Shown here one piece after another: positions 1-7,532 of a stretch of 42,015 nucleotides of DNA (position 1 is the first letter of the stretch; the number at the start of each line of letters is the position of its first letter). A program made the translations under genes and the position numbers. Below the pieces are notes generated by a model. The model did not search any database. It was not told where the DNA came from and saw only the letters and a program-made list of their open reading frames with translations. The DNA is taken from assembly GCA_021201655.1 (NCBI GenBank), contig JAJQEL010000058.1, positions 1 to 42,015 on the forward strand. Reading direction: 5' to 3'. The DNA comes from Erysipelotrichaceae bacterium (GTDB taxonomy: Bacteria > Bacillota_I > Bacilli_A > Erysipelotrichales > Coprobacillaceae).

Positions 1-54
1 TCCTTAGTGAACTTTTAATTATTTATTTTGTTCACTTTAGAGAATCATATCATT
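1..54. repeat. 54-bp inverted repeat, left window edge
   Basis: These 54 bases are the exact reverse complement of the last 54 bases of the window, and identity stops abruptly at base 55. The repeat contains its own small inverted pair, AGTGAAC and GTTCACT, 17 bases apart. The fic-like reading frame on the minus strand runs into it and stops at once (ATG ATA TGA). It is probably the outer end of a multicopy insertion element at which the assembly broke. The element's interior is not in the window, so its family cannot be named. Confidence 0.85.
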
Positions 55-329
55 GCTTCTTCCACGTCTTTTACAACATATATATCATCAGATTGAGGCA
101 ATGTTCCAGTAAGAAAAAGATTTTTTGTTTGATCTTCACTAAGAGTACTGCCTTCCATCCTATTGGAATTGTAAGCAAATACTATCTGGGAAATACTATA
201 AATACCACCTTTATCATTTTTCTGATGTTCTATTAAAAATCTTTGACATAGTTTATCTACAATTTTTCGTTCTTCAAATGATGTTAAATCTTCTAAATTT
301 TTTAATAATAACATATTCATATTTTCCAT
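45..329 (-). pseudogene. Fic-family protein, N-terminal fragment cut by the edge repeat
   Basis: The fragment of about 94 residues resembles the N-terminal helical part of Fic (AMP-transferase) proteins. The segment FAYNSNRMEGSTLSEDQTKN is close to the family's usual 'AYNSN.IEGS.LT..QT' helix. In full-length relatives this is followed by an NHxxA helix and the HPFxxGNGR catalytic loop. Here the frame reads VEEA, enters the 54-bp edge repeat and stops after Met-Ile, so the Fic core is missing. The start is taken as ATG 329, inside the last codons of the capA-like gene; a GTG at 356 is also possible. It is the last gene of a minus-strand run after capA. If the fragment is expressed it should have no transferase activity. 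Confidence 0.7.
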
Positions 330-333
330 ATTC

Positions 334-1494
334 TTACATCTCAATATTGATATCACTACTTATTGTTTCATTAATAATTTTTCGATAATTAGATATTGAA
401 ATAGTAATATCTTCATAACCATTTAATCCATGTTGTGAAGCTAGCGTTTCTGTATAATCTTTTAAACGATATACTGTAAAACCATATCTAGTATTATCTA
501 AATCCGTTACATCAGTTGTATAATAATGCGTTACTACAGGTGTTAAAGTCACATTTTCAATACTACAATTGCCGTCTTCATCTTTTACTAAATCAAATGA
601 TAACATACCACCTAATTGACTTTCTTCGCTCATCATACCACTTAAAAAATTTCCCAAACTATAAGCACATAATGTTTGATGACCATCATTACCATCTAAC
701 CATACTATATCTTGTAAGGTATGCGTATGGGTTCCTAAAATAACATCAACATCTAATGAAGCTAATAGCTTTGAATAAACTGTTTGATAACTATTCAAAG
801 TATCACTATCCTCACTACCCCAATGACATGAAACAATTACAAAATCAGCTAATTCTTTAGCTTTTTTAACATCACTAGTGATTAAATCTTCATCAAAGAA
901 ATTAATACAATAACTATTAGGAATCGTATGATCATTCACTGTTTGGTTATAAGCAAGAAAAGCTATTTTTATACCATTACATTCAATAATTCTAATATTA
1001 TCTCTATCGCTTTGTGATTTGTATAATCCTATATATGTTAAATCATCATATTCTTCAAATACACTAATAGAATGTAGCAAGGCATCTAGACCTTTATCTA
1101 AAGCATGATTAGTTGATCCATTAATTATATCAAAACCTATGTTACTTAGAGTTTCTGCCATTTCGTCAGGTGTATCAAATTCAGGATATCCTGAAGGTGT
1201 TCCGCCGCCTAAAATTGTTTCTTGATTGATAAAAGATAAATCAGCTGATCTTATATAAGATGCTATATTGGTATAAAAGCCAGAAAAATCATAACCATCA
1301 TCAGTTTCAGCTTCTTCTAGAAGTAATGTATGCATAATATTATCACCAACAGCACTAAATGAAACGCAATCTTCATTTATCTCTTCTTCTGTTTCTTCCT
1401 GTGGAGGTATGACAGTAACTTCAGGTTCTTGTTTTTCTGTAGTCGTACATCCTACTATTAATAATAATATGCATATAAGCTTTAAATACTTCAT
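334..1494 (-). CDS. CapA-family lipoprotein (poly-gamma-glutamate capsule synthesis-like metallophosphatase fold)
   Basis: The 386-residue protein starts with a lipoprotein signal ending LLIVGC (Cys16), so it is probably anchored outside the membrane. The body is a CapA/PGA_cap domain with its motifs in order: SAVGDNIMH near residue 50, FINQE, the NHALDKG loop, SCHWG and GTHTH. These are the metal-binding positions of the calcineurin-like fold. CapA proteins act in poly-gamma-glutamate synthesis or export, but lone CapA lipoproteins without capB/capC are common in Firmicutes and their substrate is unknown. No capB or capC is nearby. The gene follows dut by nine bases, with AAGGTGG as ribosome binding site, and overlaps the start region of the fic fragment. 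Confidence 0.88.
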   Translation of the reverse strand: MKYLKLICILLLIVGCTTTEKQEPEVTVIPPQEETEEEINEDCVSFSAVGDNIMHTLLLEEAETDDGYDFSGFYTNIASYIRSADLSFINQETILGGGTPSGYPEFDTPDEMAETLSNIGFDIINGSTNHALDKGLDALLHSISVFEEYDDLTYIGLYKSQSDRDNIRIIECNGIKIAFLAYNQTVNDHTIPNSYCINFFDEDLITSDVKKAKELADFVIVSCHWGSEDSDTLNSYQTVYSKLLASLDVDVILGTHTHTLQDIVWLDGNDGHQTLCAYSLGNFLSGMMSEESQLGGMLSFDLVKDEDGNCSIENVTLTPVVTHYYTTDVTDLDNTRYGFTVYRLKDYTETLASQHGLNGYEDITISISNYRKIINETISSDINIEM

Positions 1495-1503
1495 ATAACC
1501 ACC

Positions 1504-2007
1504 TTATTTTGTTGTGCTGCCAAATCCACCATTCCTTATTTCATTAGTATCATCATCTTCTACAATACCATATTGCATGAATAAGCCTTGGGCAATACCT
1601 TCGCCTTTTTTTATATCTACTGTTTTATTTTCGTTGGTATCATTAGTCATTTTAATAAATATATGACCTTCATTATCAGAATAATAATAATCACTATCAA
1701 TAATGCCTACCGTATTATTTAATTGTAATCGATATTTAAATCCTAAACCGCTTCTTGGATAAATCATTAATACCCATCTTTCATTCATTTCACATCTAAT
1801 ACCTGTTGGAATTTTAATAGTTTCATTTGGTTTTAATGTGATGTCTATAGGTGTGTAAAAGTCATAACCAGCTGAGCCTTTAGTGGCTCTTTTTGGTAGT
1901 TTGATATCATTATAGATATTTTGTATTTGTTCATTAGTTAGATTAAAATCTGCCATTCCTTCACTAAATTGTTTTAAAGATACTTTATAAAATTTTGCTG
2001 TATTCAT
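1504..2007 (-). CDS. dut: dUTP diphosphatase (trimeric dUTPase)
   Basis: This 167-residue protein hydrolyses dUTP to dUMP and pyrophosphate, keeping uracil out of DNA and feeding dTMP synthesis. All five dUTPase motifs are visible: AGYDFY (1), PRSGLG (2), VGIIDSDYYY with the catalytic Asp (3), KKGEGIAQGLF (4) and the C-terminal arm NGGFGSTTK (5). Motif 5 keeps the phosphate-closing GFGST. An N-terminal extension of about 40 residues precedes motif 1, a little longer than in standard bacterial enzymes. The ATG follows the vanY stop by two bases and has GGAG as ribosome binding site, so the gene is probably co-transcribed with the envelope genes around it. Confidence 0.92.
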   Translation of the reverse strand: MNTAKFYKVSLKQFSEGMADFNLTNEQIQNIYNDIKLPKRATKGSAGYDFYTPIDITLKPNETIKIPTGIRCEMNERWVLMIYPRSGLGFKYRLQLNNTVGIIDSDYYYSDNEGHIFIKMTNDTNENKTVDIKKGEGIAQGLFMQYGIVEDDDTNEIRNGGFGSTTK

Positions 2008-2009
2008 AT

Positions 2010-2929
2010 TTATTCTCCATAATATTCTTCTAACGTTAAATTATTTTCATATAAGTAGGTTGCTAGTTCTACACCAACATATCTAATATGCCAAGGTTCA
2101 TAATTATAATTAGTTATCTCTGTTTTATCTTGTGGATATCTTAAAATAAAACCATATTTATAAGCATCACTTTCAATAAACTGTCCTATATCACTATCAG
2201 CAACTGATTCACTTAAACGATCACCTGTTGTCTTATAAGAAACATCCATTGCTAATCCTAATTCATGTTCACTTCGACCTGGATAAGCACTATATTGAGA
2301 GGCATAAGTAATATCATAAACATTCTTTTGATTATTCCAATAAGTTTCCTGTGTTTCATATGTACGATACCCAGAAATAGAATAAAGTTCAATACCTTGT
2401 TCTACTGCTGCATTATAAAATGCTTCATAAGCTTCAGCTGCTTCTTCTCTTAAATATATATATATTGATTATCACAAACAGATACTAAATCATCAGGTTC
2501 CCATTCTTCATCAATATAATGTAATTTATTCACTAGTACTGTTATATCAGTAGGATCATCTACTTCTTCAGCAATGCATGTTTCTGGATTAAAATAAGTT
2601 TCATTAAGAAATTCCACAACATCTACTATCAATTGTTGAGTTATTGTATTACCAGCACTATCACTTAAAGTGTATGTAATGATTTGTTTACCTATTTTGC
2701 TTGTATCTATTTCGTTATAAGTTACTTCTTCCATTATATCACCGTCATCATTATCCAAAGCAGATGATATATATGATGTATAATCAATCGTAGCATCTAT
2801 ATCAACATGAATTCTTTGCTTTGTTAATTCTAATGTTGGTGCTTGAGTATCTATTTCTTCTTGCTCATCAGTTTTAGAACATCCCAGCAATAAGAAACAA
2901 CATAACAAAACCAAAGCTATTTTTTTCAT
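2010..2929 (-). pseudogene. VanY-type D,D-carboxypeptidase lipoprotein, split by an AT-repeat frameshift
   Basis: Two frames make one M15B peptidase. The first part (2450-2929) has a lipoprotein signal ending LLLGC (Cys17), then an Ig-like/DUF5011-type domain (APTLEL to VDVV) and the start of the peptidase linker; it stops after NQYIYI. The second frame runs from about 2453 to 2010 and carries the VanY core: SGYRTYETQ, PGRSEHELGLAMDVS and EPWHIRYVG, including the zinc His/Asp and catalytic Glu/His positions. The shift falls in (AT)6 at 2454-2465; five units would restore the frame. Such enzymes trim the terminal D-Ala from peptidoglycan stems. AAGGAAGG precedes the start at 2929. It could be a true knockout, a phase-variable repeat or a sequence error. 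Confidence 0.82.
2454..2465. repeat. (AT)6 dinucleotide tract at the vanY frameshift
   Basis: Six AT units lie exactly where the lipoprotein frame and the VanY frame part company. Gain or loss of one unit moves the frame by two bases, and five units would join the two halves. Dinucleotide tracts of this kind are prone to slippage. Confidence 0.75.
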
Positions 2930-2944
2930 TAAACACCTTCCTTT

Positions 2945-4528
2945 TTAACGTGTTCCTCCGCCTCCCCCACCAGAGAAACCACCGCCTAATGATGAACTAC
3001 TACTAAAAGTCGATTCTACATTATTATGAGCTTTTACACCATTATGAACAAAACCATGGATATGATAAACATAATAATAATATCCATAATCATAATGATC
3101 ATTTAAGTCGTTATTTAAACCTAATACACTTCTTAAAATTAAATAATATGAATCATTTACTTTTAATAGTTCTTCTTCACTACATGTTTCTAAATACTTA
3201 TTTAAAGCTAATATTTGATACATATTTTCTTTAACATCTACATTAAAGACTTCTCTTTGAGTTTTGATAGTAAAGAATAGAAACTTACCTGATATTTCCT
3301 CATATGTTAGTTTACCCATATTTTTGTATTGATTACACATATAATTTTCAACATGTTCATACCAATCAGTAAAGTTATAATAATGATTTTCACAATATTT
3401 GATAAAAGCTTTTTCTTTAAGTATTGGTTTATCTTTAGAGGCTTGTTTCAAATACATGAGTAATTCTTTATCTAATTCATTATTTATTTGCATTTGATCT
3501 AAATCTATAGATAACTTCTTCTTATCCTGATAAATAGCCTGATCATTAAGGCACCTTATAATAATCGCTTCTAATAAACCACTATCATCTTCTATAAGAT
3601 CTAATTTCTTAGCTAAATAATAAAACTCATAAATATCTTTAATCGGTATATCTTTTGATGGAGTAATGTTTTCATCCGATAATAATGAATGATCACTAAA
3701 AACAAAAGCTTCTAATTCCTTTTTCTTTGAAGTATAACCAAAAATTGTAGCAACCATCGCTATAATAGCAGCAATAATACCACCAATACCTGCAACAACA
3801 TAATCAGGAATATCTTCATCAGTATATAGTTCTTCTTTAACATCATCTAAATTATCATCAACATATATCAAATTATCAAAACAATCATCTTGAAACTCTA
3901 ATACTAACTGTATGCCACCATCTTCATAAATTGTATCTTCACTTTGCAAAATAAGATAACCATTATCAAAAGCATAATAACCATCATATCCAAATGTATC
4001 TACAAAAATACTATCTTCATCTAAATCAAAATAAGAAGAAATAGTTACAGTAGCCTCATCAACATCTAAAGACATTTCTGAAAAAAATGCAAAATTACAA
4101 CCTTGATAATCATTGTATTGTCGTATAAAGTTGGATACATCATATTCAAAAGTATAAACTCTATGACCATAATCCCCAATACCAAAACATATCTCATAAT
4201 AATCACCATCATTAACTAAACCACATTTATTGTTTTTATCTTCTTTAGAAGCATTAATATCCCATTCGCCAATATTAGTGTAAACTGTATTGTTATCATC
4301 AATAACCTTTAAATTAGTTATCTTGGAATCACCCATATTTTCCACAACCTTGTAGACTTCTGTTCCTTCTTCGACATATATATCCCATGTTTCACTAATA
4401 TGCGCATTACCTTGCTTATCAATGTAGGCTGTTATATTCATCGAATTGACACTATTTTCAGCATTGACTTTAATACTCCCAAATATCAAACATAAAAATA
4501 CCGATAAAGCCATTATTAATTTTTTCAT
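2945..4528 (-). CDS. DUF2207 domain membrane protein
   Basis: The 527-residue protein has a signal peptide (about residues 1-23, cut near VNA/EN). An extracytoplasmic beta-rich DUF2207 domain follows ('ITAYIDKQGNAHISETWDI' is the typical opening). There is a membrane segment at roughly 240-265 and a cytoplasmic helical part. The tail is SLGGGFSGGGGGGTR, the Gly-rich end typical of this family. DUF2207 proteins are widespread predicted membrane proteins without an established function. It heads the run DUF2207-vanY-dut-capA-fic, with GGAGGGG before the ATG and a TATAAT-like -10 on the minus strand at 4569-4574. The context suggests envelope work. Confidence 0.85.
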   Translation of the reverse strand: MKKLIMALSVFLCLIFGSIKVNAENSVNSMNITAYIDKQGNAHISETWDIYVEEGTEVYKVVENMGDSKITNLKVIDDNNTVYTNIGEWDINASKEDKNNKCGLVNDGDYYEICFGIGDYGHRVYTFEYDVSNFIRQYNDYQGCNFAFFSEMSLDVDEATVTISSYFDLDEDSIFVDTFGYDGYYAFDNGYLILQSEDTIYEDGGIQLVLEFQDDCFDNLIYVDDNLDDVKEELYTDEDIPDYVVAGIGGIIAAIIAMVATIFGYTSKKKELEAFVFSDHSLLSDENITPSKDIPIKDIYEFYYLAKKLDLIEDDSGLLEAIIIRCLNDQAIYQDKKKLSIDLDQMQINNELDKELLMYLKQASKDKPILKEKAFIKYCENHYYNFTDWYEHVENYMCNQYKNMGKLTYEEISGKFLFFTIKTQREVFNVDVKENMYQILALNKYLETCSEEELLKVNDSYYLILRSVLGLNNDLNDHYDYGYYYYVYHIHGFVHNGVKAHNNVESTFSSSSSLGGGFSGGGGGGTR

Positions 4529-4635
4529 TGTCTGTTTCCCCTCCAGATATATTCATATCTTCAACGTCATTATAAACTATACGAATATAAAATTCATTAA
4601 GAAATCCTAAATTTTGATATTTCACACAATTAAAA

Positions 4636-4658
4636 AAGTAAGAGTTAATCTCTTACTT
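4636..4658 (-). terminator. Intrinsic terminator of the alaT-like gene
   Basis: A 9-bp perfect stem (AAGTAAGAG / CTCTTACTT) with a 5-base loop is followed on the minus strand by a run of T. The stem overlaps the stop codon of the aminotransferase gene. Confidence 0.8.
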
Positions 4659-5814
4659 TATCCACAAACAATTTAATTTTTTCTGTCGCAACTTTTAATT
4701 CTTCAAGACTATAAGCATATGAGACACGAATGAATCCTTCACCCGCATCGCCAAAAGCCGTTCCTGGAACACATGCGACTTTTTGATCTTCTAGTAATTT
4801 TTCACAGAATTCATCAGATGTTAAACCAGTGGAACGAATACATGGGAATACATAGAAAGCCCCTTGTGGCTTAAATGTTTTAAGTCCCATATCATTAAAT
4901 GCTTTCACCACAAAATTACGTCTTGTTTTATATGAATCACGCATCATTTCTACTTCTTTATCACAATGTTTTAATCCTTCTACAGCTCCATATTGCGCAG
5001 GAGATGGTGCAGACATAATAACAAATTGATGAATCTTATTCATAGCTTTTGTAAAAGTTTTATTAGCTAAAACATAACCTAAACGCCAACCAGTCATAGC
5101 GAATGCTTTAGAAAAACCACTAACAATAATAACTTGATCCTTTATTTCATCAAATTCTGCAATAGAGCAGAATTCTTCTTCATAACTTAATTCAGCATAA
5201 ATTTCATCAGATAAAACAATAATACCTGATTCCTTAATAATAGGAACAATCTTTGCATAATCTTCTCTAGTCATAAATCCACCAGTAGGATTAGATGGAT
5301 AATTGATAAGAATAGCTTTTGTCTTAGGCGTAATAGCAGCTTTTAACAAATCTGGTGTTAATTTAAATTCATCCTCTTCTCTAAGTTGAATGGTCACAGG
5401 AGTTGCTCCTGCTAATTCCACACCAGGAATATAAGCTACATATCCAGGATTTAAAACAATCATTTCATCACCAGGATTTAAAATACTACGTATGGCAATA
5501 TCAATACCTTCAGACCCACCAACTGTGACAATACAATTATCAACAGGATCATAGGAAACATTGAATCGACGTTTAAAATATTTACAAATTTCGATTCTTA
5601 ACTCTAATAACCCCTGATTAGCTGTATAGAATGTTTTACCTTTTTCAATCGAATAAATAGCTGCTTCTCTAATAGCCCAAGGAGTTGTAAAATCTGGTTC
5701 CCCAACACCTAAAGAAATAACGCCTTCCATTTGTGATGCCAAATCAAAAAACTTACGAATACCACTAGGCTTAATCGTCTTAACACGATCACTTAACATA
5801 TCTTCATAATTCAT
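4645..5814 (-). CDS. alaT: Class I aminotransferase, AlaT/PatA-like
   Basis: A 389-residue PLP-dependent fold-type I aminotransferase, probably making alanine from pyruvate with glutamate as donor. Visible features are the substrate/PLP motif VGEPDFTTP, NYPSNPTGG, the aspartate region LSDEIYAEL, the Schiff-base lysine in SGFSKAFAMTGWRLGY (about Lys236) and the C-terminal arginine in EGFIRVSYA. Length and sequence match the aspartate/alanine aminotransferase subgroup. The ATG directly follows the stop of the Lrp-type regulator gene. This pair matches alaR-alaT (yugG-yugH) of Bacillus subtilis, which is why the alanine role is preferred. Aspartate or aromatic specificity cannot be excluded from sequence. 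Confidence 0.85.
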   Translation of the reverse strand: MNYEDMLSDRVKTIKPSGIRKFFDLASQMEGVISLGVGEPDFTTPWAIREAAIYSIEKGKTFYTANQGLLELRIEICKYFKRRFNVSYDPVDNCIVTVGGSEGIDIAIRSILNPGDEMIVLNPGYVAYIPGVELAGATPVTIQLREEDEFKLTPDLLKAAITPKTKAILINYPSNPTGGFMTREDYAKIVPIIKESGIIVLSDEIYAELSYEEEFCSIAEFDEIKDQVIIVSGFSKAFAMTGWRLGYVLANKTFTKAMNKIHQFVIMSAPSPAQYGAVEGLKHCDKEVEMMRDSYKTRRNFVVKAFNDMGLKTFKPQGAFYVFPCIRSTGLTSDEFCEKLLEDQKVACVPGTAFGDAGEGFIRVSYAYSLEELKVATEKIKLFVDKVRD

Positions 5815-6306
5815 TTAAGCCAGCACCACCAATCTATCATTCTTATCTTCTTCATCTTCAACTAAAACAATACCATTATTCTTATATTGTTTCAAAACAA
5901 AATAGGTTTGTGTACCAGTAACACCTTCAATACTTGCTAGTTTACTAGCTACAAAATAAGCTGCTTCCTGCATAGTTCTTCCTTTAACAACAGCTAAAAA
6001 ATCAAAACTTCCACTTAATAAATACATAGTATCTACTTCATCAAATTTATAAATATGACTAGCAATTCTATCATAACCATAATCCCTTTCAGGTTTCGCA
6101 TTGATTTCAATTAAAGCAGTCACTATTTCATTATTTGTACGATCCCAATTAACAATTGTATAATAGCCACAAATGACTTTTTCCTTTTCCAATTCCGTTA
6201 AACGTTCAATAACATGATCCTTACTCTCATCTAAGGCGGCCGCTAAGTCAGTAATTTTCATCCTCGCATTTTTCTGTAATAAATTTAACAATAACTTATC
6301 TTCCAT
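5815..6306 (-). CDS. alaR: Lrp/AsnC-family regulator, AlaR-like
   Basis: The 163-residue protein has an N-terminal helix-turn-helix (about residues 1-50, 'LLNLLQKNARMKITDLAAAL') and a C-terminal RAM ligand-binding domain (about 65-145, with 'GSFDFLAVVKG'). That is standard Lrp/AsnC architecture. Members sense amino acids and control metabolism genes. Its stop codon abuts the aminotransferase start, as in alaR-alaT of B. subtilis, so it probably controls that gene and its own promoter. The ribosome binding site is GAGGAGG. It is divergent from the lactonase gene across about 150 bp of very AT-rich DNA. Confidence 0.85.
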   Translation of the reverse strand: MEDKLLLNLLQKNARMKITDLAAALDESKDHVIERLTELEKEKVICGYYTIVNWDRTNNEIVTALIEINAKPERDYGYDRIASHIYKFDEVDTMYLLSGSFDFLAVVKGRTMQEAAYFVASKLASIEGVTGTQTYFVLKQYKNNGIVLVEDEEDKNDRLVVLA

Positions 6307-6446
6307 AACGTTTCCTCCTCTTTTTATATAAATATAATTGTAATATATTTTAAACGTTTATGAAAGACTAAATTGATAAATCAAAAAATAATTAATTCAC
6401 AAACAAAATAAATCTTTTTTATTTAGTAAACAAGCAGATAATATGG

Positions 6447-6452
6447 TACAAT
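6447..6452 (+). promoter_or_regulatory. -10 element of the lactonase gene
   Basis: TACAAT lies 25 bases before the chosen ATG at 6478, and no clear -35 is seen 17 bases upstream. A start near 6459 would leave a short leader holding AAGGAAG. This supports the internal ATG over the upstream in-frame ATG at 6460. Confidence 0.5.
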
Positions 6453-6477
6453 AAAGGATATGAAAGGAAGTATTGAT

Positions 6478-7509
6478 ATGATTTTTTATGTTTCAAGTTA
6501 TGGTAAAAAAGATGATAAGGGCATCTATATCATAAACTTTGATGAAGAAAGCTTAAAACTTACAAAAGTTCAACAAATAATAACCATTGATTACCCATCA
6601 TATATGATTATTAACAATCATAATTTATATACGACTTATAAGAATGCAAGTAGTAAAAATGATGGTGGTGGTATAGGTAGTTTTTCCATTAAGGGTGATC
6701 AGCTGTCTTTGAATAGTAATTATCGTTCTAGTGGACGCTCATATACCCATTTATGCATAGATAAGGATCAAAAATATCTTTTTGCAGCTAATTATCATGG
6801 TGGTTCTACAGCTGCATATGAATTAGAAAATAATCAAGTTGTAAGAAAAATAGGTGCTATACACCATCGTGGATTAGGTCCTGATTTATTAAAAAGACAA
6901 ACAAGCCCACATGTTCACTATGTTGGTTTTACTCCTGATAATAAGTTTTTATATGCTGTTGATCTAGGAGCTGATAAGGTTGTTATGTATCGTTACAATA
7001 ATGGTATTCTCAATGAAGCTGAGGATTATACTTTGAATGTCATACCAGGTTCTGGTCCTAGACATATGATATTTTCTAAAGATGGTCGTTTTGCCTATTT
7101 AGTTAACGAAATATCAAATCAAATTATGGTTTTTAAATATACAGACGGCTATTTATCAATGGTACAATCTACAAGTTGTATCCCAAATAGTTTTAAAAAA
7201 TTTACAAGTGCATCAGCTATTCGTTTGACGAATAGTGGAAATCACTTATTTGTTTCTAATAGAGGTCATGATAGTATTGCCATGTATCGTGTTAATAAAG
7301 AGACTGGTAAGATTTCTTTAATATCTATGGTACATACAGGTAAGGAACCTAGAGATTTTAATATAATAAATGATAAATATTTGATTGTTGGTGCACAAAG
7401 CGATGATAAATTACAAGTACTTACTTTTAATGAAGAAAATGAAAAATTAGTACTTACTGAAAGTGAAATAAATATTCCTGCTCCAGTATGTATAACAATC
7501 AATGAATAA
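6478..7509 (+). CDS. Lactonase family protein, 6-phosphogluconolactonase-like beta-propeller
   Basis: About 343 residues with the repeated blade pattern of seven-bladed propeller lactonases (Pgl/YbhE family), for example 'HVHYVGFTPDNKFLYAVDLG' and 'GPRHMIFSKDGRFAYLVNE'. The family hydrolyses 6-phosphogluconolactone in the oxidative pentose phosphate pathway, though many members are not tested and act on other lactones. The start ATG 6478 has AAGGAAG seven bases upstream; ATG 6460 would use that same site as coding sequence. The gene is monocistronic, divergent from alaR, and ends in its own hairpin. No glucose-6-phosphate dehydrogenase gene is nearby. Confidence 0.82.
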   Translation: MIFYVSSYGKKDDKGIYIINFDEESLKLTKVQQIITIDYPSYMIINNHNLYTTYKNASSKNDGGGIGSFSIKGDQLSLNSNYRSSGRSYTHLCIDKDQKYLFAANYHGGSTAAYELENNQVVRKIGAIHHRGLGPDLLKRQTSPHVHYVGFTPDNKFLYAVDLGADKVVMYRYNNGILNEAEDYTLNVIPGSGPRHMIFSKDGRFAYLVNEISNQIMVFKYTDGYLSMVQSTSCIPNSFKKFTSASAIRLTNSGNHLFVSNRGHDSIAMYRVNKETGKISLISMVHTGKEPRDFNIINDKYLIVGAQSDDKLQVLTFNEENEKLVLTESEINIPAPVCITINE

Positions 7510-7510
7510 C

Positions 7511-7532
7511 GCAACCAAATGGTTGCATTTTA
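7511..7532 (+). terminator. Terminator of the lactonase gene
   Basis: A 6-bp GC-containing stem (GCAACC / GGTTGC) with a 4-base loop is followed by ATTTTAATTT. It sits between the convergent lactonase and helicase genes. Confidence 0.65.

Noticed and set aside
2265-2453. Plus-strand ORF of 62 codons
   Set aside because: It is the antisense of the VanY catalytic frame, which is well supported by SGYRTYETQ and HELGLAMD motifs.
4656-4664. TTATCCACA resembling a DnaA box
   Set aside because: A single copy inside the aminotransferase coding end, with no cluster nearby.
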